Below, piece by piece: positions 35,483 to 47,783 of a stretch of DNA of 64,000 nucleotides. Where the stretch lies: contig JAIVFH010000056.1 of NCBI GenBank assembly GCA_025765595.1, positions 169,745 through 233,744 on the forward strand, written 5' to 3'. Each line of letters starts with the position of its first letter. Within the stretch, counting starts at the first letter, position 1. This DNA comes from Obelidium mucronatum. Taxonomy: Eukaryota > Chytridiomycota > Chytridiomycetes > Chytridiales > Chytriomycetaceae. A program made the translations under genes and the position numbers. The notes beneath the pieces are model-generated. The model was not told the origin of the DNA. It made no database searches and saw only the letters and a program-made list of their open reading frames with translations.

Positions 35483-38400
35483 TCATATGGCAACATCTTC
35501 TCGCTCGTCTTCTGACTCCTCGATTTCATAATACTTGCCAGTCTATTAATATAACCAAATCAGTTTTTGCTATGAACCATGCAAAATAATGGATTTAACT
35601 TACTTTTGGGTCAAAGTATGAATTTGTTTCAGCGTCGAACATGAGCTCCAAAGTTTCATCATCATCCTCTTCATCCACCAGATTGATGTCAACTCCCTCA
35701 GCAGCTGCGGCCAGCGCTTCCACTTTTGTTTGTACTTCAATCAGAGAGGTAGGTGCCGCCATCATGGAAGATGCCTCTGGCTTGTTTTCCAACAATTTAG
35801 ATTTTCTGGTTTCCGGGAGAGTAGGACTCTTTATACTTTGGAGTAGTTCTACAGCTTCATTCAGAGATCCTAAAAGCTCTGCCTTTTCGGTTCCAGCGGG
35901 CGCGGATTTTGACTTTATTGTTGAAGCTTGCGGTGGGGCAGCAGAGTCGAAATCACGCTTTGGATTTGTTTCCTTCGGTATTGGTTTCGCATGTGCAGAA
36001 GAATATCGGGACTGGCTTCGTGTGTTTGGGTGAATGGGTGGTGGGTCTGATGGCGGTGTGGGACAAGGAAGCGGTTGAAGTGTGGTGTTGGAGTCTGTTT
36101 TTGCCTTGCTGAATTCAGAGGATGGAATTCTAGACTCTCCCAATTGTGGAAGTATTGTTTCATCTACTGGTATAGGCGGAAGATCTTCGTCCGCAGAGAT
36201 TGGCGGAGATGAGGGGAGACACAATTCTGGGGTCTTTGATTCGTTGGTGTTTGCCTCCATGATGCTTTCTTTTGCAGTATTGGGATTTTGATTGGGCTCC
36301 GAATGCGGTACATTTTGCAAAACAGAATCAGATTTCAACTCTGGCACCGTCGAAAACTTTGAAATTGCAGCAGCTTTCGTGTCAATACTACAGCCCAAGG
36401 ATTTCGGCCGTTTATCCACAGGTAGTGAGTTTTTTAGTTTGCTCTTTTTAGATGCATCTGTGCTTGCTCGAAGCGACTGTGTGTGTTTCAGCTTCAACTG
36501 GTCTGATAACTTGAAATGCTTTTCCAGCAATTCGTCGATTGTTGGCGTATAAATATTTGAAACCAAGGGCGGTTGATCTTGAAGATTAGAACTATTTGAG
36601 AAGCTCTCTTCGATTTTCGTAAAGCAAGTTTCTGAAATACGATCCGAAAACCCCTTTTGTGAAGAGCCTGCTCGTGAAGACCCTGCTCGAGACTTTGACA
36701 AGATTCTATCTACAAGGGATCCGCGGCTACTGGTTGTACTATGACGAGTTGATTTGGGCTGCTTCGGGGGTTCCATCTTCCTGAAATCAGCAAAGCCATT
36801 CGCCGAGTCATTTACTTGCGGGGAAAGAGGGATTGTATTTGTGAGAATGTTTGGGTCCGGGTTATCTTTCTTTTTAATTTGCGCCTCTTCGTCGCGAATC
36901 ATTCTGTGGAAGTGGAGGTTTTAGGTGAGTGGATTTATAACAAAAAAAAAGTTGCTTACTGGTCGAGTGCAGATATAGTTTTCTCTATATTGAGACTTCC
37001 GTGAGATATGTAGTTATCATCCAGCCCGGGAATATCATTTGGACATCTGTTTTGGAAGGGAAATAGAATAAGACTCAAAATGGAGGGAATCGATCGGGCA
37101 CATACTCTTGTTGGGATAAATAATCCTGCTGAGCTATCTGATGCTCATCCATGGCATTTTGCTCTTCTTGTGCTTTAAAGAACATATCAATATCGTTTTC
37201 CAGGCTGGAGTCCAAGGGATCGTCTTCAATATTTGGCTGCTGTTGTTGTTGTTGCATCAATTTGTATTTTCTATCCTCTTCTTCTTCTTCGTTGCATTCA
37301 ATCTCATGTATCGTTTCTGAGCTGGATATCAATGGGTTTTCTGATGGCGTATCCTCTTCTAAGGGAGCCATCTTCTTCTTGAGGCTCCTTATCAACAGAA
37401 CTGTATTTGTTTGGATCATACGTCTCGGCAGTCTGCAACAGTCGCCAGCGACTCGACAGATTCCAAGGCAAGTGGGGTATTCCGAACTTCAATGATAGGA
37501 GTGAGAACATGGGGCTGATCCTTTCTCGGTTCCTCAAATGTTTCCATTTCGGAATGATGTGTACGAATCGAAGTTCGGGAAGCCGATTTGGATACAACGC
37601 GTCCGTTTTCGTCCTAGTATTTTATTGTTTTAAGTGATTTGAATTTTTCCCATCGAGAAGAAGAAGAAAAAAAAAAAGCAACGGCAAACCTTTGACTTTG
37701 CAGTTTTAATAACCCGTTTCCTCATGACAACTTTTTTAGGATTCACTGGAATCACTTCTGAATTCGGACGCGTACCGAAAGCCAGTTTCGGACAGTGTTC
37801 ATTGCTATTACTGTTGTGCTTCAAAGAAGTTCCCGTGGCGGCGGCGGCAGCAGTGGGCCATGATTGGAATTCATCGATTTCCTGCAAAGACTTTCTCATT
37901 TCAAGTTTCTCGGCGACTTTGATTCGATGCAAGTTTATAACTTGAGTAACGTGATCGATTCCTATCCCGTATTGTAGTGTTTTCGGGATGCAGTCCAGAC
38001 CCAGGGTTGAGGTTATGTTTTTATCGTAAACATCTAAAAAAAAGGAGGGGTTAGGTTTTTAGATACAAAGGGGGAGTTGTTTTCAAACCGTAGTCATCTG
38101 TTGTGTCTGGCGGCGGGAGCTTCATTGTAAACACTTTTCGTAAACGGAATGTACCACTCAAAGCGATACTGTCCAGACATCTGAATGTTTGCCCTTTGAA
38201 TGTATCCCCGACCTTTTTTTTTTGGTTGTGTGTGGTAGAATATATTCAGTTGAATTAACCTTGAGAACCGATTCACTCCTGCCCACCAAACTTAAGAGAT
38301 CGAAGCATAGATTTAGCCACTTTTTTTTAACAGGAACGCCAAAAAAAAGAAGCAGATTTCAGTTGAATAGTAAAGAAAAGGTAAATCGATTATAAAAAAG

Positions 38401-39150
38401 AAAGTGTGTGGTTTACCACCCCGCGTTTCAGAAAACCAAGCGGTAGCGTCACATGCAAAGCTGTGTTTTTCGTCTCTTTTGCGGCAGTTGAGATGAAGAA
38501 GCGTCGTTTGCTTTGGTTCAAGTCGCTGACGCTGGAAAACGGCAAAATATAGTCCCGTTCTTAAAAATAAACCATTCTCTTTCGAAAGCATCAATCATAC
38601 CAAAGCTCTATCGCTACGTGCTGCGCCTGGTAAAATTCCAATGAAACGAATTTACGAATCAGATACAGCAAAGGACGTATTTTTTTTTGCTCGGTTTTCG
38701 ACATACCACTCCAACGAATATTTGCAAGATGAGATACGGTTGGATCAAGTATGCTGAGTTTTTTTTTTTTTTGTGTCGATTTAAAAAATGAGGGGGTTGC
38801 GTTGAATCCCCCATCCCAAAATTAAAAAAGCGTTTTTTTGCAGACCTGATTGTTTGTCGTCCTTTGGAAGCTGTAGTTTCCCCGTCTTTTCACACGAAAA
38901 GCAATATCCTTTGACGTCCTTTTTCGTATTCTTTCCTGGCAAACTGCTTATTATGGATCTTGAGGTTGGAGATGGGGGGGAGAGGGAGGTGGTGTTGTTT
39001 GTTTTTGAGTCGGTTGTCCAAACAAAAACGCGTTTTTATATTTTACCCTCCAATTCAACATGGCGGCGCTAGGAGCTGCCCTGACAGCTGAAGACTTCAA
39101 ACGATGGTCCACCCTTTTTTTTGTGGGTTGTTGTTGCGGTTAGATCGATC
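35483..39150 (-). CDS. CFAP20-domain-containing protein (CFAP20DC-like)
   Basis: Probable ciliary/axonemal protein, fitting a fungus with flagellated zoospores. Well-supported exons: up to 38846, then 38753-38707, 38626-38601, 38531-38420, 38319-38260, 38212-38089, 38033-37690, 37613-37422, 37377-37106, 37046-36960, 36903-35604, 35542-35483; frames close at every join. The CFAP20-like domain reads LQLPKDDKQS, LIQPYLILQIFVG, VSDLNQSKRRFFISTAAKE, HVTLPLGFLKRG, WLNLCFDLLSLV, FKGQTFRCLDSIALSG, FRLRKVFTMK. The long rest is Ser/Pro-rich, with a Gln run and an acidic end (DETLELMFDAETNSYFDP). The first exon(s) at about 38850-39150 show CFAP20-like pieces (GGPSFEVFSCQG) in shifting frames next to homopolymers, so the N terminus is unresolved. 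Confidence 0.75.
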
Positions 39151-39542
39151 AGAGTTTTGTTTCGCGGTTCAACCTGAAAGGCAGACTTGAACATTTTTTA
39201 TTTATTTTGGCTTTATTTCATTTCGCACATTAGCATGCTCCTTTGGGGGAAAAAGAAGGGTCTGTTTGGCATCAAAAGGGATATTCCGAATTTCCTTTGA
39301 TCAGGTCGCAAGACGACAAAAGGATATGGGCTACGCTTTGGTCCGACAGGCAGATGTAAACAACGGGGTTCATTGAGAACTTATCATGACCATATGTCTG
39401 CCCTGACGTGTCTTAATGAATCCGAATATCCTTCAATCCATCTATAGTGGCGGTAGGGCTCCCCTGGATAAACTAGACGCGATGTGCGATAACCGTAGAC
39501 GGAATGATTTCGAAAACGAACTTAGAAGAAGAAAAAAAGGAA
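39151..39542. other. intergenic, nothing recognised
   Basis: Spacer between the 5' end of the CFAP20-domain gene and the 3' end of the palmitoyltransferase gene. I see only short open frames and no RNA or repeat. Confidence 0.5.
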
Positions 39543-41026
39543 TCACAAGTTTCTTTTTGACTTTAAATCAACCAGCGGCATATCATCATCATCCACATCG
39601 CCGTCCGTGTCGCTGTCACTGCTTCTGCTACTGTCTGATGATTCCTTGTGTCTTTGCGCTTGAAAAGGAGTCTTGGAATCACGGACAATGTATCCCTCGC
39701 TTCCTCTTCTCACGATCCTTCGTCGCTGGTATTTATTCTGATGTTGCTGCTGGTGGTTTGATTCGTTGAGTAGGTGCTGTCTGTTTGTTGTGCCTTCATC
39801 TACATCTTCGTCATCATCATCGTCATCCGTGCTCTCAATCAACCGGTTTCTTGCAGATTCCGTTCCTTCCTCAATAGCCCTCCGAGACGGTGACCGATCC
39901 AATCGTGATGAAGAGCGATACCCGTGGCTTCTTGAACCGACAGGAATCCGACCCGCCTTGTAATCATAATACTCTTCTGGCGGCCACGACAAATCCAAAC
40001 CATCTTTCAAAGCTTCCGCCAACAATTCAGGGTTGATTGGGAAAGAGAGTCCATCTCCCGCCGCCGCCATAGAGACGCCACCAGGGACCCACCAAAACAG
40101 AATCCAAGGTCCCAAAACCGTCTTGATGTTGGCGATGGATGAACCTAAGTCGTATGGGTACCGCGCGTTTGAGTTAATGATTCCCTTTTTGACGAGTTGT
40201 TCGATTTTATCGTTTTCCAAGGATTCGATTGTTGTAGTGTTGCATGCTACGTAGTACAGTTGCCAGAGAGAGAGGATCCCGACACTTAGGAGGAGGATAA
40301 AGAGAGTGAGGATGTTGAGGATCATGACGACAAGAGTGAGGTTGTTTGGGGGTGGGGTGTAAAAACGGTCAAAGTTTGGGCGTTGGTATAGTGTTGGGGA
40401 TTGGGAAATGATGAGGTGGCGGAGGTAGAGGCCAAAGAGGAAGAGGCAGTACGAAGAGGAGAAGCCGACAGAGAGAGTGAATCGCAAAAAGTGACCGTGA
40501 TTGTAAAAACCGACGCAGTTATTTAGCCAGGGACCTAATCAAGTAATAGTCGCTGTCAGCCATTGTTTTTGGTTCCCACACTTGCTTGACACTCGGTCGA
40601 TACATTAAAAGAAAAGAGGCCGCTTGAAACAACACTTACAATGGTGATCCATTTTTAAAACACAAGTTCGGCATTCGGAGCAATGATGTGTTCGTGGAGC
40701 TTTAAAGGCATTGCACTTTCGGCAGAATCGAAGGCCCCCAGACGACTTTTTGCGCTCAACTAAGGACACAGCGGATTGATGTAATGGATGGTATCCGATA
40801 GGAACACTTCCTGGGGGTGTTTTGCAGGCAAGAAAGTAGTTGACCCAAATGAAAGGACGCCAATGTTGTATGGAGCCAACAGGAGCAGCCGCTCTATTCG
40901 CAGCCGTGGGTTGAAGCTGAGCCATGGATATAGGACAAAGTACTGGCTGGTGAGCGGCACTGCTGTGATCAGAAACACAGTGAAGCCAACAGCGACATAG
41001 TCCAAGAAATGCGAGTTTTTCCCCAT
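39543..41026 (-). CDS. DHHC palmitoyltransferase, Pfa4-like, with one-base frameshift
   Basis: Attaches palmitate to Cys of target proteins at the ER. Exons 41026-40640 and 40534-39543. Two transmembrane helices open the protein ([26 protein letters not shown]). The zinc-binding DHHC domain reads [27 protein letters not shown], then across the intron [15 protein letters not shown]; the catalytic Cys is kept. Two more helices follow, then a long acidic tail. The N-terminal frame breaks near 40852 (NIGVL then [15 protein letters not shown] in another frame). Total exon length is one base short of a multiple of three, so a single missing base in the short A run there restores 459 residues. Sequencing error or recent mutation are both possible. 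Confidence 0.85.
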
Positions 41027-41198
41027 TGTTTGTAAACACTCTGCTTGAGACACATTCTCGATCCAAACCCAGTCCTCGAATTCACAATTCACAATTCACA
41101 GTGACTCACGCCCACCAGTCTCCGTTGGTATCGCAATTTTTCCGCACTCACTGTCACTGGGTTCAACCAAACAAACTGAAAACAATTCAACAAACAAA

Positions 41199-42627
41199 AT
41201 GACTGAACACACAAGCGACAAACACAACGACGACAAAGACGGCCGCCGCCTCGCGCAGAACCGCCGCGCGCAGCAGGCGTATCGCCAGCGCAGAGAGGCG
41301 CTGGTCGCCGGCCTCGAGGCGCGGGTCGCTTTGTTGACGCAGGCGGCGCAGGACTCAAAGCGGCTGATTGGCGGCCTGGGCGCAAAAGTCGCGCAGCTGG
41401 AGCTCGAAAACGCGCTGCTGAAAGAGGCGCTGGGCGCAACTGCGACTGCGACTTCAACTCCACCTACATCAACCCCCGTCGGCCTGCTGAACCAGATCCC
41501 TGACTGGGACTGGCTGTCGCTGTATCTGGCAAACATCCCTCCACCAGCGGCTGGCCACCCCCGCAGCGACGGGGGCAGCGATTCCACCCTCATGAACTCT
41601 GAAGCCGCTGTGCAACTGCCGCTCCCGGATACCACGCATCCGATCTCACTCGATATGTTTCAATCAGTTATCAATCAATTGAAATCCATCCAACATCTTG
41701 AGGATTGCAATACAGTCAACGAGTTTTTCCGGCTCTTTGTGGTACCTGTACCTGTCATGTGAATCAACTACCACAGTTATTGAAACCACACATGTATATA
41801 TCCAGGCTCAATCTAAAGAAACCAACTTGGAACGAATCAAAAATGAAATTATTGCTTTGACTGATGTTCGTTACAAGATTTTGGATAAAGCTGAAATTCG
41901 GGATAGGCCTCGCGTTATTTCTATTCTTCAAACTGTCTGGGATCAGCATCCTGATCATGTGGTGAGGTATACCGCCGCCGGCGGTGGTTCTTTTTCTTAT
42001 TCTGCCTCTTCTTTCTTCCCTTTCTCCTAAGTTCTTCTAGACTACACCACTCAATGCCAATCCCATACTCATTTTGCTTAGAAACGAATGAACGATGTAA
42101 TTGACGCTCTGGGAGCCAGACAGCATGCAAAACGGCTACTACAACCATTCCTGCGAATGAATCCAAATACAATCCATGCAGATGTGAGCTGGTTCCGGAT
42201 AGGGGCTGGACATATCGAGTCCCTAAAGAGTCAAGAAGCTGTCGAGGTTGTGAATCAATTGTGTGATTGCTTTTTGCAGCAAATCAATCTGGTCGATCCG
42301 ACAGAGCAGCGGGAAGGGTTCATGCGCATGTTGCAACTTCAAAATCGGATTTATTCATTGTGTGTGAGTAGTGAGGAACGGAATTTGGTGAGTTGGTAAC
42401 ATGTAGTGCGGAATGAATTGAGCGGAATTCCCCTTCCTATTGTTCCACCTTATGTTGACTCAACTTCCTTCAATCCTTCATTTTTAAGTTTTCTTTAGCA
42501 TTGGATATCGGACGCGAACATAACAAGAACCAAGTTGTAAGTGAATTTTCCCTTTTTTCCCCCAATTTTTTCTCATGTTGCAATGGTCCTACAGAATGAT
42601 ATGCTCAGCAGCCTTATTTTGACGTGA
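41199..42627 (+). CDS. bZIP transcription factor, array 2, gene 1
   Basis: Predicted DNA-binding factor of 361 residues, exons 41199-41741, 41806-41961, 42082-42387, 42489-42536, 42595-42627. The basic region is almost at the N terminus (residues 16-33, RRLAQNRRAQQAYRQRRE), with the AP-1-like NxxAQxxYR core intact, followed by a zipper (about 36-75). A Pro/Thr-rich linker leads to the shared helical C-terminal region, including EIRDRPRVISILQTVW, SWFRIGAGHIESLKSQEAVE and the last exons ALDIGREHNKNQV and NDMLSSLILT. The first ~300 bp are very GC-rich, unlike the rest of the gene. It diverges from the palmitoyltransferase gene across about 170 bp, so the two may share a promoter region. Confidence 0.85.
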
Positions 42628-42853
42628 TAAATTGTTTGTTATTATTCGATTATTTGATTGTTATTATTCGATTATTTGATTTTAATTAGTAAAGTAATAG
42701 AGTTCAATGTAATTTGTCTTTTTTTTTTTTTGACTGAATAAGCATTTCAGTGACTCACATAAGTAGTGACTCACATTGACACACCCACCATCCAAAGTGT
42801 CCCAACTGAGAAAAAAAACCTATTCAAAAAAAATCCTACCAAATATCGGCCAA

Positions 42854-44397
42854 ATGTCAAGCAAAGACGACAACATTATACCCCGACGGCGGAGAAACAG
42901 GGAATCCTCGGACTCTGAAGACTACCCCGAAAACACCAACAAGAACAACAACAATCATGATGATCACCACCTTGCATCCAGTACCAGCTCTTCAACCTCG
43001 AATTCCAAATCCATTTCAGTTAAACGGCAAGAACAAAACCGACGCGCACAGCAAGCCTACAGACAGCGACGTGAAGATCAGATTGCGCAATTGCAATTGA
43101 AAATAACAAACTTGGAAACGGAGCGGCGACGGACGAATGGGTTGATTCAGAGTCTACAGCAAAAAGTACAGCTATTGGAAACAGAAAATGGGGCCTTGAG
43201 GCAAGGCTTGGTGGTTGTGTTTCCACAGACTCCAGATGATTCGGTTGGTTCTAGTGCTAGCGGTCATGGTGGTACGACTGCTGCTACTACTACTGCTGGG
43301 AGTTCTACAGAGTCTTTAAGTCAGGCGGGCCGCAGCAACGGCGAAAGATACCTACCCATAGACACATTGTTTGGGAATATACCTGGTTGGAGTCAAGACT
43401 CGTTGGAAGCAGATTTGGGGGTGGGGCTTCCAGATCCGGCGACGGGTTCTTGGGGGACTATATTCTCTCGATTCCCAATCGCAACCGCCAGTTTACCTGT
43501 ACCAGAATTCGACGAAACTAAATCTCTATTGCGGAATACTTTACCTGCTCTTGCGTCGTGTCGGGCTGTAGACTTATTCTTTGAGTTGCTCAAGGTGAAA
43601 CATTGTTTGAAAGTTTACCGATCTGTAAAAGCTGAATGAATACTTTTTTTTTGGTTTGGGTGATGTAGAAGCAAGTAGCTGAAATCGAAGTCGAAGTGAT
43701 CAAAACAAACATTGTGGAGACGAGTATACTCTGGTTTCAAATCCTTGACGGCGTTGAAATCCGCGATCGACTGAAAGTGATTGAGATTATGAGAACAGTG
43801 AATGAGTGGAGAGCGACGCAAGTCGAGCGTATAAAATACCTTGTGGAGAACGAAACCATGGACGGCAAGAGCAAGGATACCGAAAAGCGGTGGAATGATT
43901 TGGTTGTAGTGAATGTGCAGTTGTTCCGAATCGCAGTGTCGCATATCGCGTCGCTCAAGACTCCTGAAGCTGTTTTGATTGTTGAGGAATTATGTGAATT
44001 GTTTTTGGTGAGGTGGGGGGTGGGGCAGTGTGTTGATTGTTTGTCGAGACTAATCAAAAGGACTGTACAGAATATTCTATGTTTGAAGGAAAAAGAGGAT
44101 CGTCGAAACTTGTTTGTGAAGCTTACGTCCCTACACGGAAAGCTGTATTCCTTTTGCAGGAGCGAAGAAGACAAAAATCTTGTAAGAGAAACTTCGTCAA
44201 GATGAACGTTCTTGTTTTCGACTGACATGTTTCTTTCGTATCAAAAAAAATACAGTTGACACTCGCCAGTGATATTGCTAGAGAGAGGAATAAAACGCAT
44301 GTCGTAAGTGGTGTTCTTTTGTTACTTCTTTCAATGCCTTTTGAAAAAAACCCCATGTATCTTATAGATGGAAATGTTTTCCTCTCTGACAATTTAA
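42854..44397 (+). CDS. bZIP transcription factor, array 2, gene 2
   Basis: Protein of 422 residues, exons 42854-43594, 43669-44007, 44071-44181, 44256-44303, 44368-44397. After a polar, Asn/Ser-rich start, the basic region lies at residues 57-74 (RQEQNRRAQQAYRQRRED) and the zipper at about 77-120. The C-terminal helical region contains EIRDRLKVIEIMRTV, LFRIAVSHIASLKTPEAV and LHGKLYSFCRSEEDKN; the last two small exons encode LASDIARERNKTHV and MEMFSSLTI. The 63-nt intron at 44008-44070 leaves the frame open if retained; splicing is inferred from the paralogues at 45230 and 47784. The 48-nt penultimate exon has the same length in all four full members. Confidence 0.85.
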
Positions 44398-44610
44398 ATA
44401 AATTCGTAATTTATTATTGTACTTCCCGCTTGTCCGTAGTGTTATGTTCTTCCTCTGTCTTCTCCAGGGCAAAAAGCAAAGATGAAAACTTGAGTATTTA
44501 AAATCAAGCTGTTCGATTGGAGATAACCGGATCGAAATATAATTGGTGCGACTCACATGCCAGTACCAAGTTTTATTAATGAATTGCCAGAAGCGACACA
44601 ACTGCAAACT

Positions 44611-45051
44611 TTGAATCCTTGCAAAACGGAGTATGGAAGATTGAGTCGCTCAAGACCTCTGAAGCGTGGATAATCGTGGACGCTATTTGTGACGGATTTT
44701 TGGTTGGTTGAAACGCCAACCACAAATATAACATCAGTTTCACGTGCTAGAAGTTTAAATTAATAGATTAAATTTCTAGAGAATGCTGAATATGGAAGAT
44801 TTAATGATGCTTTCCTCAGAATATAAGCGCTGGAAGGGCAGTTGTACAAACAATGCAAAACCGTGGACCTTATTGATTTTGTGAGTTCTTCTTTTAGCTT
44901 TCTGACGGTACACGCGCGCGACAAAGTTATCGATCGGCATTGGTCGAGAACAAGCCCCAAACGTAAGAACAAAATAACGCGTTTCCCTCAAGTATTTTCA
45001 TTGAAATGATACATTTTTCTTGAACAGAATCAAATGTTCGAGTCTCTTTGA
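44611..45051 (+). pseudogene. degenerate bZIP-family C-terminal copy
   Basis: Recognisable pieces of the array-2 C-terminal region occur in the right order without any bZIP domain: IESLKTSEAWIIVDAICDGF (compare SLQTPEAAAIVEELCDGF), then ALEGQLYKQCKTVDLI, then SIGIGREQAPN, then NQMFESL and a stop. An in-frame TAA breaks the second piece and no start or DNA-binding part is present. It sits between intact genes 2 and 3 of the array, as expected for a dying tandem duplicate. Confidence 0.7.
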
Positions 45052-45229
45052 GCGCATATATCTAAAAAGAAGACTGGATGAGTAAGAAAGCAGTGACACA
45101 GAGTGACTAATTCCCCCTTACGTAATAGCGGTTGCTCCAAAAACAGATCAAAAAAAATCTCGAGAACAAGTGGACTTCACGCTTTTTTTTTCTCCCCTTT
45201 CCTTCACCTTGTTTGGTTTTTGGTTTGTG

Positions 45230-46843
45230 ATGGACTCTCGAGCTTCATCGTCGCCAGCGGCCGGAAAGCGGAGACGGAGCAACAGCGGTGCCAGTACTAC
45301 CACCGACCACAGCCGCAATGAAGCCCCTGGAGACATAACCGATGAAGCGATCGCTAAGCAAAGAGCAGAGCATCGCGCGATGCAGAACCGACGGGCCCAG
45401 CTCGCCCACCGACAGAGGCGGCAGGCCTATGTGTTTGGACTGCAAAACCGAGTTCTTGAGCTGGAGCAAGAAGTGAGGGAATCAACCGAGACAATGAATC
45501 GGCTGAAAAATCGGATTAGTGTGTTGGAGAGAGAGAATAGGGATTTGAAGCAGAATGGAGGTGGTGCTGTTACTCTCGACCTTCAGACAGCAGAAACCCC
45601 ACCGGTTTCCATCGATAATTCTAGCACTTCTATAAATACTGCTAGTAATTCTTCTAGTCATAGCGGTAGTAATAGCTCGCTGGCTTCGTCGGCTGTATTT
45701 TGGGATAATATGTTGATGGGTTTTGGCAGTGGAATCAATTGGCAGCCCCTTCCATCAATGAATCCGACAATCGACAATCAGTCTCTGGGAATTTTGCCGG
45801 GACTAGGAACGATACCTTTGCCTCCTTCTTCAGTATCGACAATTGCTTCATCTTCAACGTTTACTCCCACACCTTCACCTTTCCTACTTGCTCCATCAGC
45901 GCCTTCTCTCGACGAAGTAAAATTTAGATTGAGGAAGTATATTCCAAGTCTGGAAGCATGTTCAGCGGTGGATTCTTATTTTCAAGTTGCGGCGGTGCGC
46001 GTGTAACTCTTTTTCCCAATCACTTCATTTTTTTATTATTGCGGCAACTTATTCCAGTGCAAATTTCCCCCCTCAATATTACTATAGAAGTTGACCATGG
46101 AGTCCAATTTAGAAGAACTAAAGCTAGACATTATCCGGTCAAGCATTTTATGGTTTACAATCCTGGATGCATGTGCAGAGATCCGAGATCGCCCGAAAGC
46201 AGTGGAGATTATGCAGCCTGTCTTGGATCTTATGCTGGAGCAAGTGGTAAAGTTAAAACCCCCCCCTATTTTTTGGTTTGAGTTTCTTAAAGACTGCTTT
46301 TTTTCTCTTCAGGATCGAATCAAGGAACACATAACAGTAACCAGTCCAGCGGCGGGAACCAGCACAACGGATGCCAATGCGGACTTATTTAGAAACGCGA
46401 TATCTCATATTGAGTCGTTGAATTCATTGGAATCGTTTCTTGCCGTTGAAGAGTTGTGTGACGCGTTTGTGGTAAGTTGCAATATCTTTGGGTACAATTA
46501 TTTTAATGTGTTCCAAAAAAAAATCACGTAGATTCAATTTAATTTGAGCTCTATAGAAGACCTGAGGTTGGCCTTCTTGCGTACAAAAGTGATTCAAGGG
46601 CGGTTGTATAAACTATGCAAGAGTTTCGAGGATCGAAAGCTTGTTCGTACAAGACAAGAATCTTTCTTTTTTTTTCGCTAAATCCCGCTCCATCTTGCTT
46701 TTAGCTGACACTGGCTCTTGATATCTGGCGGGAGCGCAACAAGGAGCAAGTGGTATTATTCTAAACCTTATTTTTTTCCCCAAACATAATTCAATAACCT
46801 AAAAACACACTAGAAAACCATGCTAAATAAGCTAATTGTATAA
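45230..46843 (+). CDS. bZIP transcription factor, array 2, gene 3
   Basis: Protein of 423 residues, exons 45230-45994, 46088-46246, 46313-46471, 46532-46642, 46705-46752, 46814-46843; all frames close. Basic region at about residues 47-63 (AMQNRRAQLAHRQRRQAY), zipper at about 68-110. The usual aromatic residue is His here but the Asn is kept. A Ser-rich linker follows. The helical region shows EIRDRPKAVEIMQPVLDLM, LFRNAISHIESLNSLESF and RLYKLCKSFEDRK; the end is LALDIWRERNKEQV plus KTMLNKLIV. The start is ATG in MDSRASSS; the upstream in-frame stretch is hydrophobic and probably leader. Confidence 0.85.
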
Positions 46844-47089
46844 AAAGAGAGAATCAGAATTAAAGTTATTTTTCAACACATGCAGTGAACGAGGAATTTT
46901 ACTGCATTTACTATAATCCAACTTACATATAGATTAAAGTTACTAATGTGTTTGCTCATGGGGACTTGGGAGCTGAATAATCTCTGACTCGGAATGAGTT
47001 GGTGTGACATCCAATAGAAAAATTGAACTCTTAGTCGGGTCAAAAAAGCCGGCCAGCGCCAGAAAACGAAGAAAAAAAATAGCCATAAA

Positions 47090-47593
47090 ATGCAACAACA
47101 ACCCAGCCAAGTCGGAACACCTCAGTCAAACAACGTCAAATACGAGAACTTTAACCATTTCAAACACCACAAAGTATCCATAAGAAGAGCCGAGCAAAAC
47201 AGGAAGGCACAGCAGGCATTCCGCGAAAGGAGACAAGCAGTCCTTGACTCTCTCCGACGGCAAGTGGAGCTTCTGGAACAACAAGATCAACAGCTAAAGT
47301 TGGTCAGGCAGCAGTTGGAATATCGTATTGTGACCCTTGAGCTTGAAAACAATTCGCTGAAGCAAGCTCTCAGCATGCGTGGCTGTACCTCTGGTACCTT
47401 TGGCTTTCCACCAGCTTTATCCCCTGGATTCCCGCAGAAGGAAGCGAGTTATCTAGCATTGTTGGGGGACGTGAACTGGCCGGAGCAGCCACCACAGCCA
47501 GCATTTGGTCCTTCGCCATCAATAGCCATAAACTATCAAGATTCAATGAATTTGTGGGTCGGCCAGCAAGCGCGTGCAGATCCGAATGGTTGA
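47090..47593 (+). CDS. short bZIP protein, array 2, gene 4
   Basis: Single-exon protein of 167 residues. The basic region is at about residues 33-51 (RRAEQNRKAQQAFRERRQAV), with the core NxxAQxxFR intact, then a zipper to about 100. It ends after a Pro-rich tail. The helical C-terminal region found in every other member of this array is absent, and none of its exons can be found in the 190 bp before the next gene. It could dimerise and bind DNA without the activity carried by that region, but this is inference. Confidence 0.82.
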   Translation: MQQQPSQVGTPQSNNVKYENFNHFKHHKVSIRRAEQNRKAQQAFRERRQAVLDSLRRQVELLEQQDQQLKLVRQQLEYRIVTLELENNSLKQALSMRGCTSGTFGFPPALSPGFPQKEASYLALLGDVNWPEQPPQPAFGPSPSIAINYQDSMNLWVGQQARADPNG

Positions 47594-47783
47594 TGGTCAT
47601 TTGTGTTTATTAGATCATCTTGTGTACCTGTTATTCCCCTCTCTGTATAATAAAGCATCATATATTTCCTGAGCCATGTTACTATCTAAACTTCAGATTG
47701 AAAATCCCTTTTGTGGGACATACTGGTTTTATGCATAATGTCGCGATTTTGTTTCAAAGCGATCGGTACAACACTCAAATTCA

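Noticed and set aside
38590..38650. LYR-motif small protein on the plus strand (PKLYRYVLRLVKF)
   Set aside because: The minus strand gives a better multi-exon model with CFAP20-like motifs across the same bases.
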